Of a DNA stretch of 64,000 nucleotides, positions 42,730 to 52,988 are shown piece by piece. Below the pieces are notes generated by a model. The model made no database searches. It was not told the origin of the DNA and saw nothing but the letters and a program-made list of their open reading frames with translations. The stretch lies in NCBI GenBank assembly GCA_004835665.1, contig RBKR01000001.1, positions 2,728,001-2,792,000 of the forward strand, read 5' to 3'. Made by a program: the position numbers and the translations under genes. Within the stretch, counting starts at the first letter, position 1. Each line of letters opens with the position of its first letter. The DNA is from Phoma sp. XZ068 (lineage: Eukaryota > Ascomycota > Dothideomycetes > Pleosporales > Didymellaceae).

Positions 42730-43257
42730 ATGGCAGGCTACGGAAACCGCACAGCACCAGACCCCACCTTCTCCACCTCACCCGACACTCAAACAAGCCC
42801 CCGCCTCAGCCTCACAGACTCCCACAACGTACGCTATCTCTCCCATCCCCACATCCACATCAACCACACACACTAACACACCCACCAGCCCCCAACCTAC
42901 GGCGCAGGCTTCGGCAACAAACGCTCCTCCCTAACCCCCAGCACCTCCGCCTCCACCGACTCACCCACAGAACCCACGCACTTCAATACGCAAGACACGC
43001 ACGGCTCGGCGCCATATAGTAATGCGCACACGTACGGGTCTGCGTCGACGGCGGGGGCCGGGTATGGGAATAAGACGGGGAGCCATGGTCATGGTCATGG
43101 TCATGGTGAGGAGGGAGGGGGGAAGGATTCGGTTGTTGGGAGGGTGGTAGAGAGGGTTGGTGGGGTGTTGCATAGTGATGCGTTGACGAGGAAGGGGGAG
43201 AGTATGAGGAGGGGTGTGCAGGGGGAGGGGGGGAGGGAGGGTCCTGTTGCGAATTGA
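42730..43257 (+). CDS. Small Gly/Ser/His-rich protein with AGxGN repeats (155 aa)
   Basis: Exons 42730-42828 and 42889-43257 (60-nt intron, GTACGC donor, CCACCAG acceptor) give 155 aa. The protein is hydrophilic and probably disordered. It carries three spaced copies of a G-[YF]-G-N-[KR] motif (GYGNRT at the start, AGFGNKRS, AGYGNKT) and a GSHGHGHGHGE tract. The C-terminus is an amphipathic segment (VGRVVERVGGVLHSDAL). There is no signal peptide. The His-Gly tract could bind metal ions, and disordered Gly-rich proteins often act in stress tolerance or conidia; both are guesses. The frame continuity and the regular intron support a real gene. Confidence 0.65.
43084..43107 (+). repeat. Hexanucleotide microsatellite encoding the His-Gly tract
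   Basis: CATGGT repeated four times in frame, encoding (HG)4 within the 155-aa protein. Copy number could vary between strains. Confidence 0.85.
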
Positions 43258-43517
43258 GGTTAGTTTTCTTGATTAGTTTAGGTTTTAGTTGGGGTTGTTC
43301 TGTTCTTGTTGCAAGAAGTATCTGCCATTGTGCTAGTGTAAATGTAAATGTAAATGCAACGGGACTGTCTAATGTGGACTGTCCTGTATCCATGCCTACT
43401 CCAAGAATGCAAGTCGTTTCCCCTTGGGAAGCGCAACTCTTTTGATGAAAGCAAAAGGAAAAATAATTCGACCCGCCCGATGCTAAATGTCTGATGTTGA
43501 TGTTGATGTCGCGCCGC

Positions 43518-46500
43518 TCAGTAAATGCCCTGTGTGCGGTACTGGAAGGTATCGTAACTATCTCGCGTTAGCCCATAGTCACTGCGTTCGACGGTCAAAA
43601 CTTACAGCCTGGTGTAATAGCTCCCCACACTCTTCGCGACCAACTCTTCCACAAACCCCTCTGCCTCTTCCTTGCTGAGATGCAGCATCAGCCGTGCCCG
43701 CAGACTGTTTGTTACGCTCGCGCTGCCCACTGCAAAACACGGCATCTTGCTCTGCTTGCCCATCAGATCGACCAGCATGATGAGCCGTTCGGCCTCGCGT
43801 CTCAGCGCCTGGAACGCCCTCTTGCACAGCGTTTTGAACTCTTCGAACGCCGGGCTCGTCACGCCGCCGAGGACATCGACATAGTCTTGCGTGAGTTTGA
43901 AGGGTGCGGCTTCGAAGCCCATGGACCCGGGCGAGTTGGACAGCATGAAGCCGAAGTCGATGTGGATGATGTGGCCCATGTTGTCGATGAGCAGGTTACC
44001 GTTGTGTCGGTCTTTCAGTTGCAGGACGTACGAAATCATGCTGTATGCTGCCAAGGAACGAGTGAAACACCCGACACCCGCAATGTACGGTTCAGAGTCT
44101 GGTTCGCCGAAGGTTTTGAGCCAGTGGTCTTTGAGTGTGGAGATGCGCTTTCGGGGGTTCGTGCCTGCTGCTATGGATGCGAGAGTGAGTGACCGCTTGA
44201 GCGAGTGCAGGGAAACACCGTTGGTAATGGTCTCGATCAGGCCGCAGGATTCGCCCGTTACAAGAATGCGCATGCGCTTTGTCCAGACAGGGATTTGGGC
44301 CTCTTCCCAAATTTTGGTGCAAACCTGGATGAGTTGGCAGGCAAAAGCCTCCTGGCGAAGGTCGTCGCCGGTCTTCACAATGACGGATATGAGGTCCCAG
44401 TTGGACATGTAGCCGTAGGGAGAGGAGCGGCGGATGCGCTCGCGTTTGGCACTCCATTCTTCGCCAAAGGTGGCAGCGCTGGGGTCGTCGCGGTCGCCTT
44501 TGCGGCGCATACCGCCCGTCTTCAGATCGTTTTCCATGCGCGCTGCGCCGGCTCCGGAGTTGGTGGCTACTGCCATGCCTTCCTCGAGCTCATCTGGCTC
44601 GGCCATGATTGATGTTGGATCTGACTCGGCCATGATGGTATCGAATGTCGGCCCTTGGTCGTCTGACATGAAATTCTGCTCCTCTAGCGTCTGCATGCTT
44701 GCAATGATCTTTGCCTTGATAGCCGCAACTTCGGTCTTCGGTCGTTTCGATCCGCTTGCCTCTAACTGTGCCAGCATCTGTGCCGCCGTCCGCATGTGGG
44801 TCGCAAGTGCTGTGAAGTCCGGCTGGTCTGGCCCTTGATTCCTATTCAGGGGCATTGTTGATTTCCGTGCTGGGGCAGGGCTGCTCGACCGACTGATTTC
44901 CATGTCTGATGTGCGTGGTGTGGACAATGTGGCCATGGACGACAATGTGTTCGCCCCACTCGATGATCTGGGTGCCGTGGCTTTGCCGTTGCTGGCTGTC
45001 GGTGGTAAGGCGACTCTGGCTATCCCAGAAGCAAGATCATCTTCGTCGATATCCTTGATCAGCGCGGTGCTGCCCAAGTCGCCATTCGCAGGCTCGAACA
45101 CGGAATCTGATCCGTTAGGTGGCGTCTTGTCCAGCGCCAACCGTTCAGCGTTAGTAATATCAAACAACCGCCTTCTTGACGTCCCTTTCTCCAGCATCAA
45201 CTTTTCCAGCAGCTGCTGATTCTGCTCCGAGTCCGGGTCAAAGTCGAAATCCTCCTTCAACACCTCCACCATCAGCAAGTATGGGACTTTCTCCGCACTG
45301 TTGAGACTGGTCGCTTCTGCAGGATTAATGCGTACAATTCGGTGATGTTGGCTCTGGGAAGGAATTCCATCTTTCAATGTTGGCGGAGAGAGTAGTGGGA
45401 TGTCGACTTCCGCTGGCAAATCTTGTGCTATCAGAGCAAGTTCGGCACGTAAAGCACTTAGACGTGCTGGCTTCGGTACAACAACCAGACGGCTAGAAAT
45501 GTCCTCGAGGGCACTCAAAAACTGTGTTTCGTTACGGAAGTAGTTCGATCTCAGCAGTCGTACTTTCTGGGTGCGGGACAGGGCTGTCGGCGTGAGAGGT
45601 CGCGGCGGCTGTGCCGAGTGCTTGCGAGACGTGCGGTCGGGCTGGGGTGTCAGGCCGGCTGTAGCTGGGGGCGTGGGCAGCGGTGACGTCCGGCCACTGC
45701 GGAAGTCGGGTAGGGAGGACGAGCTGAGGCGGGCCTCGGCATCGATGTGAAGGAGGGCGTGTCGATGCTGCGCGGAGACGCCGCGGGGAGTATGCGGTGG
45801 TCGGGCGGCCTGCCGTCGCAAATCCTTGGTGTCTCGTGGCTCTCGCGGTCGCGGCGCAGGGGCCTTTGACGTGCGTCCGTCCTCAGGATCCGAGTGTCCC
45901 TGGTCTGTTCGTCGCTGGCGCGGTCGCGGCGAGCCCCCTGCCACGGTGTTGCTCCTCCCCACCTTCCCCGTCTGCACGTTGTCCGAGATCATGTCCTCGA
46001 CGGGCCGCGGCTTTCGTGCCTGCGCAATGGCCAGCGGGCCGGCATGGGCGGGGAGAAACGGGGCGGCGATGCTGGCGAGCACCAGACTCGAGAGGACGGT
46101 CACGGGCAGGACATTCTCCTTGATGCGCTCGCGGCGCTGGGGTTCCGCCGAGCCAAAGACGATGCGCTGCACGCGGTTGTAGATGCGCCGGCACGTCTTG
46201 AAGGCGTTCGAGTTGGGGGCATAGGCCAGGTCGTGGAGGTACGTCTGGAACAGCCAGAAGGTCTGCGACAGTGTTACTACGGGTCAGGGCGAGCGTCGGT
46301 CGCGAGGGGGCCCACCAGAAGCGCGCCATTGACGGACTCCTCGCACAAGTCGATGATGAACTCCTCCAGGGCCATAGACTCGTTGTCTATGCTTATGAGC
46401 AGGTGGCAGAGCCTGTGTATCGCCGCATTGGTAAGCTGCTGTCATGGCGTGGGCGCGCCGCTTGAGACGTGCGGGATGTGGACGTACTGCGGCAGGAAGA

Positions 46501-46727
46501 ACTCGAGCTCCTCGTACGCAAAGGTGCGCAGCTTCGAGCAGAGCACATAGTGGATTCCCACATGGTCGGCATACCGTCTGTCGGCTCCTGTCAGTAACGG
46601 CTTCGCCGACCTCTGCGGCGCGGGGGTTGCGGTGAAGCCACACTCACGCCAAATAGGCCACGGCAAGCGATGGGTCGCTGTTGAAATGGTCGGATTCAAT
46701 GAACCGCTCAAGCAAGTTCCAACTCAT
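43518..46727 (-). CDS. PIK1: Phosphatidylinositol 4-kinase Pik1
   Basis: Five exons: 46648-46727, 46488-46577, 46316-46412, 43606-46262 and 43518-43557; 987 aa. Pik1 makes PI4P at the Golgi, needed for secretion together with Arf1, and also works in the nucleus. The N-terminus MSWNLLERFIESDHF and the spliced helical domain (ELEFFLPQ joined to LCHLLISIDNESM) are typical. A long Ser/Pro-rich region follows, with a SNYFRNETQFLSALEDIS block. The kinase domain is C-terminal: EEWSAKRERIRRSSPYG, GDDLRQEAFACQLIQ, catalytic DRHNGNLLIDN, HIDFGFMLSNSPG, ending YDTFQYRTQGIY. Intron 2 (46413-46487) was set by its GTACGT donor and the acceptor that restores FFLPQLCHL. The last exon is 40 nt. Confidence 0.94.
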
Positions 46728-47181
46728 CTGGGACGGTTCATTGGGGCGCGGCAGAAAAAGGACGGAAGAGTGCGGCGCTCGCTGTTGAAAGATGCCGTGG
46801 CATCAAATGGGGCGCCCGCAGGGTTCAGCCGCGCGAGCTGCCGGCGGAGATTGAGCGCCACAATTCAACGTCCGCACCGGAGCCTGCAACAATGCACTGG
46901 CCAACCCGCTCACCAAGGGGACTGCACAGTGGTCGTCGTCTGGGTCCAAACCTGCGTCATATTACCGCTACGTCTCCCTCCTGCATACTTCTACACAGCC
47001 AACCTATCTGCCCACAAAAACTCAACCAATCCAACACCTCAACCTATTCGCCCAAAAAGCTCAAACACCTTGCCTCATGCCACACGGAACAAGCCACAAA
47101 TCAACTCCTGGGAACGCCGTTTTTCGGGCCTGTATACTGTACAAGAAGGAACGCTATATACATCGAACCGTACGAGCATGT
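46728..47181. other. Intergenic, PIK1 promoter side / RMD1 3' flank
   Basis: About 450 bp. CT-rich runs near 46980-47060 are consistent with a promoter for the minus-strand PIK1. No coding feature is supported. Confidence 0.45.
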
Positions 47182-48789
47182 CTAGTCGGCAGCATTCAAG
47201 TCGACGAAAATGTTGACCGCAGCAACCACCACTTCGGCGAAAATGAGGATGATGACGATCCATTCGAGAAGTTCACCCTACCCACTGTTAGCAAAGGACG
47301 TAGTTATTCTTCGTCCCTGAACACTTACATGTGTAGCCGTAAGCTGGTCCTTGAGCACGGCCAACAAATCTCCAATAACATTCAGTCGCTCCGTGAGAAG
47401 CCCAACCCGCTGGTCCATCTCGAGGTAGCTTCGCACAGCCTGGTACACAGGGTCCAACTGCGGTTCTGCCCACATGAGCTCTGGCGCATCAAGCACCGAA
47501 CCCTGCAGATGGATACTGATGCGTAGAATAAACAGCTCTCCAATCTGCATGTTGATCTGCTTCTTGTTCAGGTTGATCTTGCCGGAGCTCGCAATCTGCG
47601 CGGGAATATCCTTGGTGTCATCGATAGTGCTGTCCACCAAGTCTTCGAACAGACTGGTCTTAACACTCTGCGACAGCCCGTGAGAAATGGCAAGCTTGAT
47701 CATGTAGTTCTTCTTATCGCGGAGGGAGATGAAGTCGTTGTAGATGCGTGCCTGGTACTCGCGTGTGTAGTAAAAGTTGAACTCTTCCGTTTCGACTTCA
47801 TCTTTGCCGAGCTTATCGACTTCGAACTTGGCAATCTCTCGGAGGAACCGCTTCTCTTCTTGCAGTGACATGCCCCATATCACCACTGTACCGTACTCAA
47901 ACAGGAAGACTTCAGGCGTGTGAACTTGTGTGTCAAAGTCGGGTGTGTCCATTTGGGGGTCCGAGTCTGCATGGGTAATGGATGGACGCCGGGATCTGTC
48001 TGAGCTCTCTCCGTTGCCTAGGCTGGGCGCATCACCCTCGTCATGCAGGTCAATGAGATCTTCTCGCCGCCTCTCGTTCTGGTGTTCAACCTCAATGGCG
48101 CTGTCTGAAAATCTTCTCTGCAACGCCCCGGGAGCGCCGTCAAGGGCTGTTGAGCTGTGGACGTCCTCCGGACCCTTGGCGCCGTAGTTGTAGGGCGAGT
48201 ATATGCACTCGTCGAAACGCTTCGGTAACGCGCCCCTGATCTTCTGCTTGCCCTTCAGGAACCGCATCAGGTCATCGAGCTTATATGACGCTGCTGTACA
48301 ATATGCCGTCACTCGCGGTAAACGGTCTCGGTCGGCCTTGCCCAGTCGCGCTGCGTCTCGTCTTGCAGTGGGATCCTTGATTCTCGTGTATTGTACGTAT
48401 ACGTCGCGTCCGCTCTCTTCATCTTCCCCGTCCTCACCCTGCGCCGGGTCGGGGAGAAGCTTCAGTTTCTGTGCAGTTCGCGTCGTTCTCTGGGGTCCGA
48501 TCTTGCCAGCCGGGTTTGGTGGTATCCTCGCAGGTGCGCCTGAGCTGTTTCTTCTTCGCAATTTGCTGTTGAGACCTGCGAGCATTGGCTGGCCTCCATG
48601 ACTTGTCGGTTGTTTTGCCGATGATGCACCCTGCGAACCGGATCGGAATTGGGCGGTGTCATTGGAGGAAGAGACCGTCGTGTTAAATGTGACAGTGCGC
48701 GGCGGTTTTGTTGGTGTCGTCTTGGTTGTTTTGCTACCACCCGACAAAGACGACATTAACGGCGTGGTTTCGGTCGAGGTCGCCGCCAT
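47182..48789 (-). CDS. RMD1: RMD1/DUF155 family protein
   Basis: Exons 47329-48789 and 47182-47277 (51-nt intron, GTAAGT donor) give 518 aa. DUF155 proteins include yeast Rmd1/Rmd8 (meiotic nuclear division) and human mitochondrial RMND1. The N-terminal 200 residues are Ser/Thr/Pro-rich. The domain begins at RVTAYCTAASYKLDDLMRFL and continues with FLFEYGTVVIWGMS, EEFNFYYTREYQARIYND, and SHGLSQSVKTSLFEDLVD. The last exon encodes GELLEWIVIILIFAEVV, a C-terminal membrane helix with the family's EWIVIxLI pattern. Without splicing the frame would lose that helix. An N-terminal mitochondrial signal is not obvious, as in the yeast Rmd1 group. Confidence 0.9.
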
Positions 48790-49299
48790 TATGATACAGG
48801 AGTTGAGAATTCAGCGGTGTCGCGATATTGGGACAATCTGAAAAAGGCGCTGACTACGGAAGGGGTATCACGAGTCAAAAGGAGCAATTGTGGCCCTGCC
48901 ACATGGTGGGGTGGAGAAGTAATGTTGCAATGTTCGATGCTGTTCTTGCTCGCCGAAACTGACAAGATGACGTTCTTGCCCAAGCTCGGAGGCCCCTGCT
49001 GTTACTCGCCCCACGTGCCGGTCTCCGTACAAGGCCGTTGGTGAGCACACCCGCCAATTGGATGGTCCTAGATTTAGTTCCACTAGACTTTGCAAGTGAG
49101 AATATTGAATCTAAGTAACGCTGATAAACGCATATAAACTTGAATCCGAGGAATATTGAGAGTGGGCATTGGCTATAAAATGGCTGCAAACCCGAAATCA
49201 TCCAAACAACCGCATTGCCATGCTCTGTGCACCTCGGTGGGGAATCGTAGTCCAACATCAATATCGTACATGCGTCCACATCACGAATATAGCTCCTCA
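48790..49299. other. Intergenic, RMD1 promoter side / MTG1 3' flank
   Basis: About 510 bp without supportable coding sequence. Confidence 0.5.
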
Positions 49300-50361
49300 T
49301 CAGTTCTCCCCTCTAGCAATATTCCTCGCCCTCCTCCTCTCCCTCTCCATCTTCCTCGCTTGATTCATGCTGGGTTGTGCGCCCTCTTCATCCTGCCTCG
49401 CCTTCATCAGAGACTCTTCATCAATCTTGTCGAATCCAAAACGGCCCAGCTCACCCCTTCTCCACTTCTGAATCATCCACAGGCTGGTCGCCTCATGATC
49501 CACCTTCCCGCCCTTCCCCAATCTCCCCGTCTTCTTCGCCATCAACTCCAACAGTTCTACAATATCGTTCGTTGGACCCGGCGCAAATTCAGCGTACAGC
49601 GTAGGGTCGATCAGGTTAATGCGGAAAAGCAGGTAGTCCGCGAGCATGACAGGCGGGATGATCGTGTCCTTCACGCTCCCACAGAGCGCCAACTTCATCA
49701 TCGCCTCCGCATCCGGCACATACGGGATGAAAACACCCGGCGTATCCAGGAGGTACACACCACCACCAACACCCCTCTCGCCCTTCCCTGCACTCACATC
49801 ATCTTCACTAGGTATAATCTTCACCCCACTGCCGACTTTCCTCGTAACACCAGGCTGCGCACCAGTGCGCGCGACTTTGCCCTTGCCTAGTCCCAGGCCG
49901 CGGAGTGCGTTGAGCAGTGTGGATTTGCCAACGTTGGGCATGCCAACGACCATGACACGGTGTCCCACGAGCTTCCATCGCTTCTCGGCGTGCTCGCGCA
50001 GTACCTCGAGCACTTTGCCTGTCGCCTTTCGGCTCTCCTTCTCTTCTTCGCCATTTCGCACAAACATGACCGTATTCCCTTTATGCCATCCGCGAATCAA
50101 TTCTTCGTTCTTCTGGTCGCGCGGCCCGCCGCCAAGGTCGCGCTTCGTGTAGATGATGATGCGTTCTTTGCCTTCGAGGGCTTTCTCAAAGAGCGGGTTG
50201 CGCGAGGTGAGCGGCACCCGGTAGTCGCGACATTCGATTACAAGGTCGATGGACGTAAGCAATTGTTTCATCTTAGACAGCCCGGATTTGTGATGGCCCA
50301 AAAAGTATGAGCGCGGAAGCGACGGGAGCGGCGGGAAGACATGGCGGGCGATGAATGACAT
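49300..50361 (-). CDS. MTG1: Mitochondrial ribosome-assembly GTPase Mtg1 (circularly permuted)
   Basis: Single exon, 353 aa. Mtg1 is the mitochondrial homologue of bacterial YlqF/RbgA and acts in assembly of the large mitoribosomal subunit. The GTPase motifs are in permuted order: G4 TKRD at residues 72-75, G1 GMPNVGKST at 140-148, G2 region with GVTRK, and G3 DTPG at 206-209. The N-terminus (MSFIARHVFPPLPSLPRSYF) is basic and hydrophobic and could act as a mitochondrial presequence. It is followed by the family LGHHKSGLSKM segment, where most relatives have GHM. The C-terminus ends in a basic helix (RKMERERRRARNIARGEN). Confidence 0.94.
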   Translation of the reverse strand: MSFIARHVFPPLPSLPRSYFLGHHKSGLSKMKQLLTSIDLVIECRDYRVPLTSRNPLFEKALEGKERIIIYTKRDLGGGPRDQKNEELIRGWHKGNTVMFVRNGEEEKESRKATGKVLEVLREHAEKRWKLVGHRVMVVGMPNVGKSTLLNALRGLGLGKGKVARTGAQPGVTRKVGSGVKIIPSEDDVSAGKGERGVGGGVYLLDTPGVFIPYVPDAEAMMKLALCGSVKDTIIPPVMLADYLLFRINLIDPTLYAEFAPGPTNDIVELLELMAKKTGRLGKGGKVDHEATSLWMIQKWRRGELGRFGFDKIDEESLMKARQDEEGAQPSMNQARKMERERRRARNIARGEN

Positions 50362-50664
50362 CGGAGGAAGAGCGTTGGTGAACTGGCCTTGAAGGTTGAG
50401 ATAAATTCTGGGCTCGAGTCAGGCAGCTAGGCGGCTTGGCAATAGCTGACTCGTGCTTGTAACCTGACGCTTCATAAAGACAGGGCGGAATACTTTGGCC
50501 TTGGGCCCAACATCAATACTCGTCTAGAATATCTGCACTAACACTACGAAACCAAGTCATGCAGGGATAACAGTACCTTGGAACCATCCACAGTTCCCTC
50601 CCAGCGAAGTGAACCCAAGCGATATTCGCCTCTCCTACAGTCTCCGCGAGCTTACTGTACAGCC
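50362..50664. other. Spacer, MTG1 promoter / 3' flank of secreted protein gene
   Basis: About 300 bp. Both flanking genes run on the minus strand. No feature was recognised. Confidence 0.45.
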
Positions 50665-51894
50665 TCACAACTGATCGTGTCGGACGATTGAGGTGTGCTT
50701 GATCGTGCTGGTGGGGGTCGTCAATTCGAGCAAGGTGTGGGTGACCGGCTCTGGGAGACCAATCCACTGCGAGTCGTCCCGGTCGTTCTTGTCACAAATG
50801 TGGACATGTTGAATCTTGATGTAGCTCGCGTCGCCCTGGCCGCGCTTCTCCCACTCGGCGTCTGCGCAGGCTTGCTTACCAGGGACGAATGGGTGAAAAA
50901 ATCTGACAGGTGTGTGCCATGATCCCTTCCGCGGCAAGTCAATATCGAGGTCACAATCTGGAGACAGACAGGGTAACTCCGTGCGTGTCAAAGTGGTGTG
51001 AGTGGTGGTCACCCTTGTTGTTGTCTCCGTCGTCGTGGTGTGAGTCGTTGTGGGCTCACCGTCCGGACCCAGTGGGGGAAGTCCGCAGTTGGCTGGGTAG
51101 TCTTTACCATGGCGACACTCGATCTTGCTGTAGTCGTGTTCTTTTTTAGGGTAGCAAGAGTAGCAGAGCAGTGAATGGCTCCAAGGGTGCAACATCCAGA
51201 CGGGCTTGGTCTCGTGACCAGGCTTGAAACCACGCTTCACGAGTGCTGGGTGGGTTTCCCCAACAGCGATGCTTCGAGGGGCGACAGAAGCGGTGGGAGA
51301 AAGGGAGCCGGTGTAGATTCCAGTGCTCACCGATGGGTGTGGCGCGCCGTACGTTGGGTCCATGGACCAGAAAGTGTGCTCGACGGTGCTGGTGCAGAGA
51401 TATTCAGGATTCTCGAGCTTGTCGCAAACGAATTTGGCGGAGTAGAAAGCGTTCTTGTAGGGGTTCTCGTCATGAGGTTTGCTGTCGTCGATAGAAGGCT
51501 GGCCATTCTGACGACGCGAGATGAGACATTCTTCGAAGTTCTTGGGCATATCTCCACTGCGATGGAACCTATATTCTTCGGTTCTGTTGGTCGTAGAGCA
51601 GCCGAAAGCTGAGTATGTGATGAGCTCGCAATGCGTTCTAAGCTTGTTGACCTCGTTGACCCAGTCCGCGTGATCAGAACGGAACCTCGGCTTGAGACTG
51701 AGCGCCTGGTGGATATTCACGCATTCGCCTTGTTTGAGCTCGACTGGGCTTGTGTAGGGCTCTCCGGTGCAGTCAAAAGACATAAAGGGGTAGAGGTGGA
51801 TCTGGGCATCAGTCATGGGGTTGACGTTGGCTATACCGTGCACCGTGGCGGTTAGGGCGAAAACCGCCGTCGCGACAGGCAAGAGTGTTCGCAT
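50665..51894 (-). CDS. Secreted Cys-rich protein with Thr-rich linker (409 aa)
   Basis: Single exon, 409 aa. The N-terminus (MRTLLPVATAVFALTATVHG) is a signal peptide. The chain has 15 cysteines outside it, consistent with a disulfide-rich extracellular fold. A Thr-rich linker (GEPTTTHTTTTETTTRVTTT), likely O-glycosylated, separates an N-terminal domain (about residues 25-270) from a C-terminal domain with six basic and aromatic-rich blocks and four cysteines. There is no membrane helix and no clear GPI signal at the C-terminus (IKHTSIVRHDQL). I do not recognise the family. An internal KR (LVKRGFKPGHE) could be a Kex2 site. Confidence 0.8.
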   Translation of the reverse strand: MRTLLPVATAVFALTATVHGIANVNPMTDAQIHLYPFMSFDCTGEPYTSPVELKQGECVNIHQALSLKPRFRSDHADWVNEVNKLRTHCELITYSAFGCSTTNRTEEYRFHRSGDMPKNFEECLISRRQNGQPSIDDSKPHDENPYKNAFYSAKFVCDKLENPEYLCTSTVEHTFWSMDPTYGAPHPSVSTGIYTGSLSPTASVAPRSIAVGETHPALVKRGFKPGHETKPVWMLHPWSHSLLCYSCYPKKEHDYSKIECRHGKDYPANCGLPPLGPDGEPTTTHTTTTETTTRVTTTHTTLTRTELPCLSPDCDLDIDLPRKGSWHTPVRFFHPFVPGKQACADAEWEKRGQGDASYIKIQHVHICDKNDRDDSQWIGLPEPVTHTLLELTTPTSTIKHTSIVRHDQL

Positions 51895-52988
51895 GATGTC
51901 TTGTGGCTAAAGTCAGCTCTGCTGCGAGAAAGAAGAATGAGACAGCAGGCGGGAAACCATCAACGGTAAGAGACGATACGAAATGGAGGCAGGTGAGGTA
52001 ACTATAGGGGAGAGGGGAAAACCATACCTGATCAGAGAGCAGTTGGGGTGAAATAACGTCAACAATCAACGTGTTCAAGTGCTGTAAAGTATCAGTGCAT
52101 GATTCTGAACGACGGGATGTAGGTGAAAATGGGATTGGCAGGCGTCGTATGTTGTTGGGATACCATGGCCTGGGAAGTGAACTAGGATGTATGGAAGCTG
52201 GCGTACCAATACGTTGTGACAGGTGCTGCTTTGTATTGGTGTTGGCGCGCACTGCGAGCAGTTAGTTGGTAAAGCTTGCCTTGAGGAAGATAACGTGTGC
52301 AGCTTAAACGATGCGCCGTGTGATATGCTAAGGTGTCGAGAACATGTAGAGATGGAGTGACTTGCCTGGTCAAAGACGAACTCGGAAGTGTGGACAGAAG
52401 AGTGGTGACGGTTGTGTTGAAGAAGAGGCGGATGGATGAGGCTGCGGGCGTGTTTATAACTAAACAAAGGGGGGACTGCAGCGAGGGAAGCCAGAGTGTA
52501 CAGGGGGTGTTGCTTCTCTATATGCCTTCTAGCGACCGCTCGAGGCGGGAGGCACACGTGGGCAAGGCAAGCGCAGGATGAGCAAGACGGGAATGGCTTC
52601 GCAAAGCGTGGTTGCTGACTACTAAAGATTCTGATATGTGAGCAATGCTGGCAGGCATGGAGGCCAATTCGACAAGCTCGAAGTTCTGCTCTTCCCCAGC
52701 GATGCATTGTCCTGTGTATGCCTACGCGAACATCAGCAAACGTTGGGCCGTCAGGCTGATTGTTGCGCTCAGTTCTAGCACTATAATTGTAAAGTAAGTG
52801 GTTTGCAGGGGTAAAGAAAGACAGGAACAACAAATGATTGAACAATATGGAGTCGCAGCAATGCGATGCGCAAAGTGAATATGATATCGATACCAATACA
52901 AACCCCACCTAACACCTCACCGTTGTGTACAAGAGGCCGACGTGCTCGGTCAACGCCATGACGCCCCAAACGCAAGTTCTTCTGCGTC
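51895..52988. other. Intergenic, upstream of the Cys-rich secreted protein
   Basis: About 1.1 kb. A 277-codon minus-strand frame (52075-52908) starts at GTG, is rich in His, Ser, Cys and Pro and has no homology signal that I know. It is probably chance in the 5' region of the secreted-protein gene. No other feature was recognised. Confidence 0.45.

Noticed and set aside
52075..52908. 277-codon minus-strand frame upstream of the Cys-rich secreted gene
   Set aside because: It begins at GTG, has no domain, and its composition (His, Ser, Cys, Pro) looks like translated pyrimidine-rich promoter DNA.
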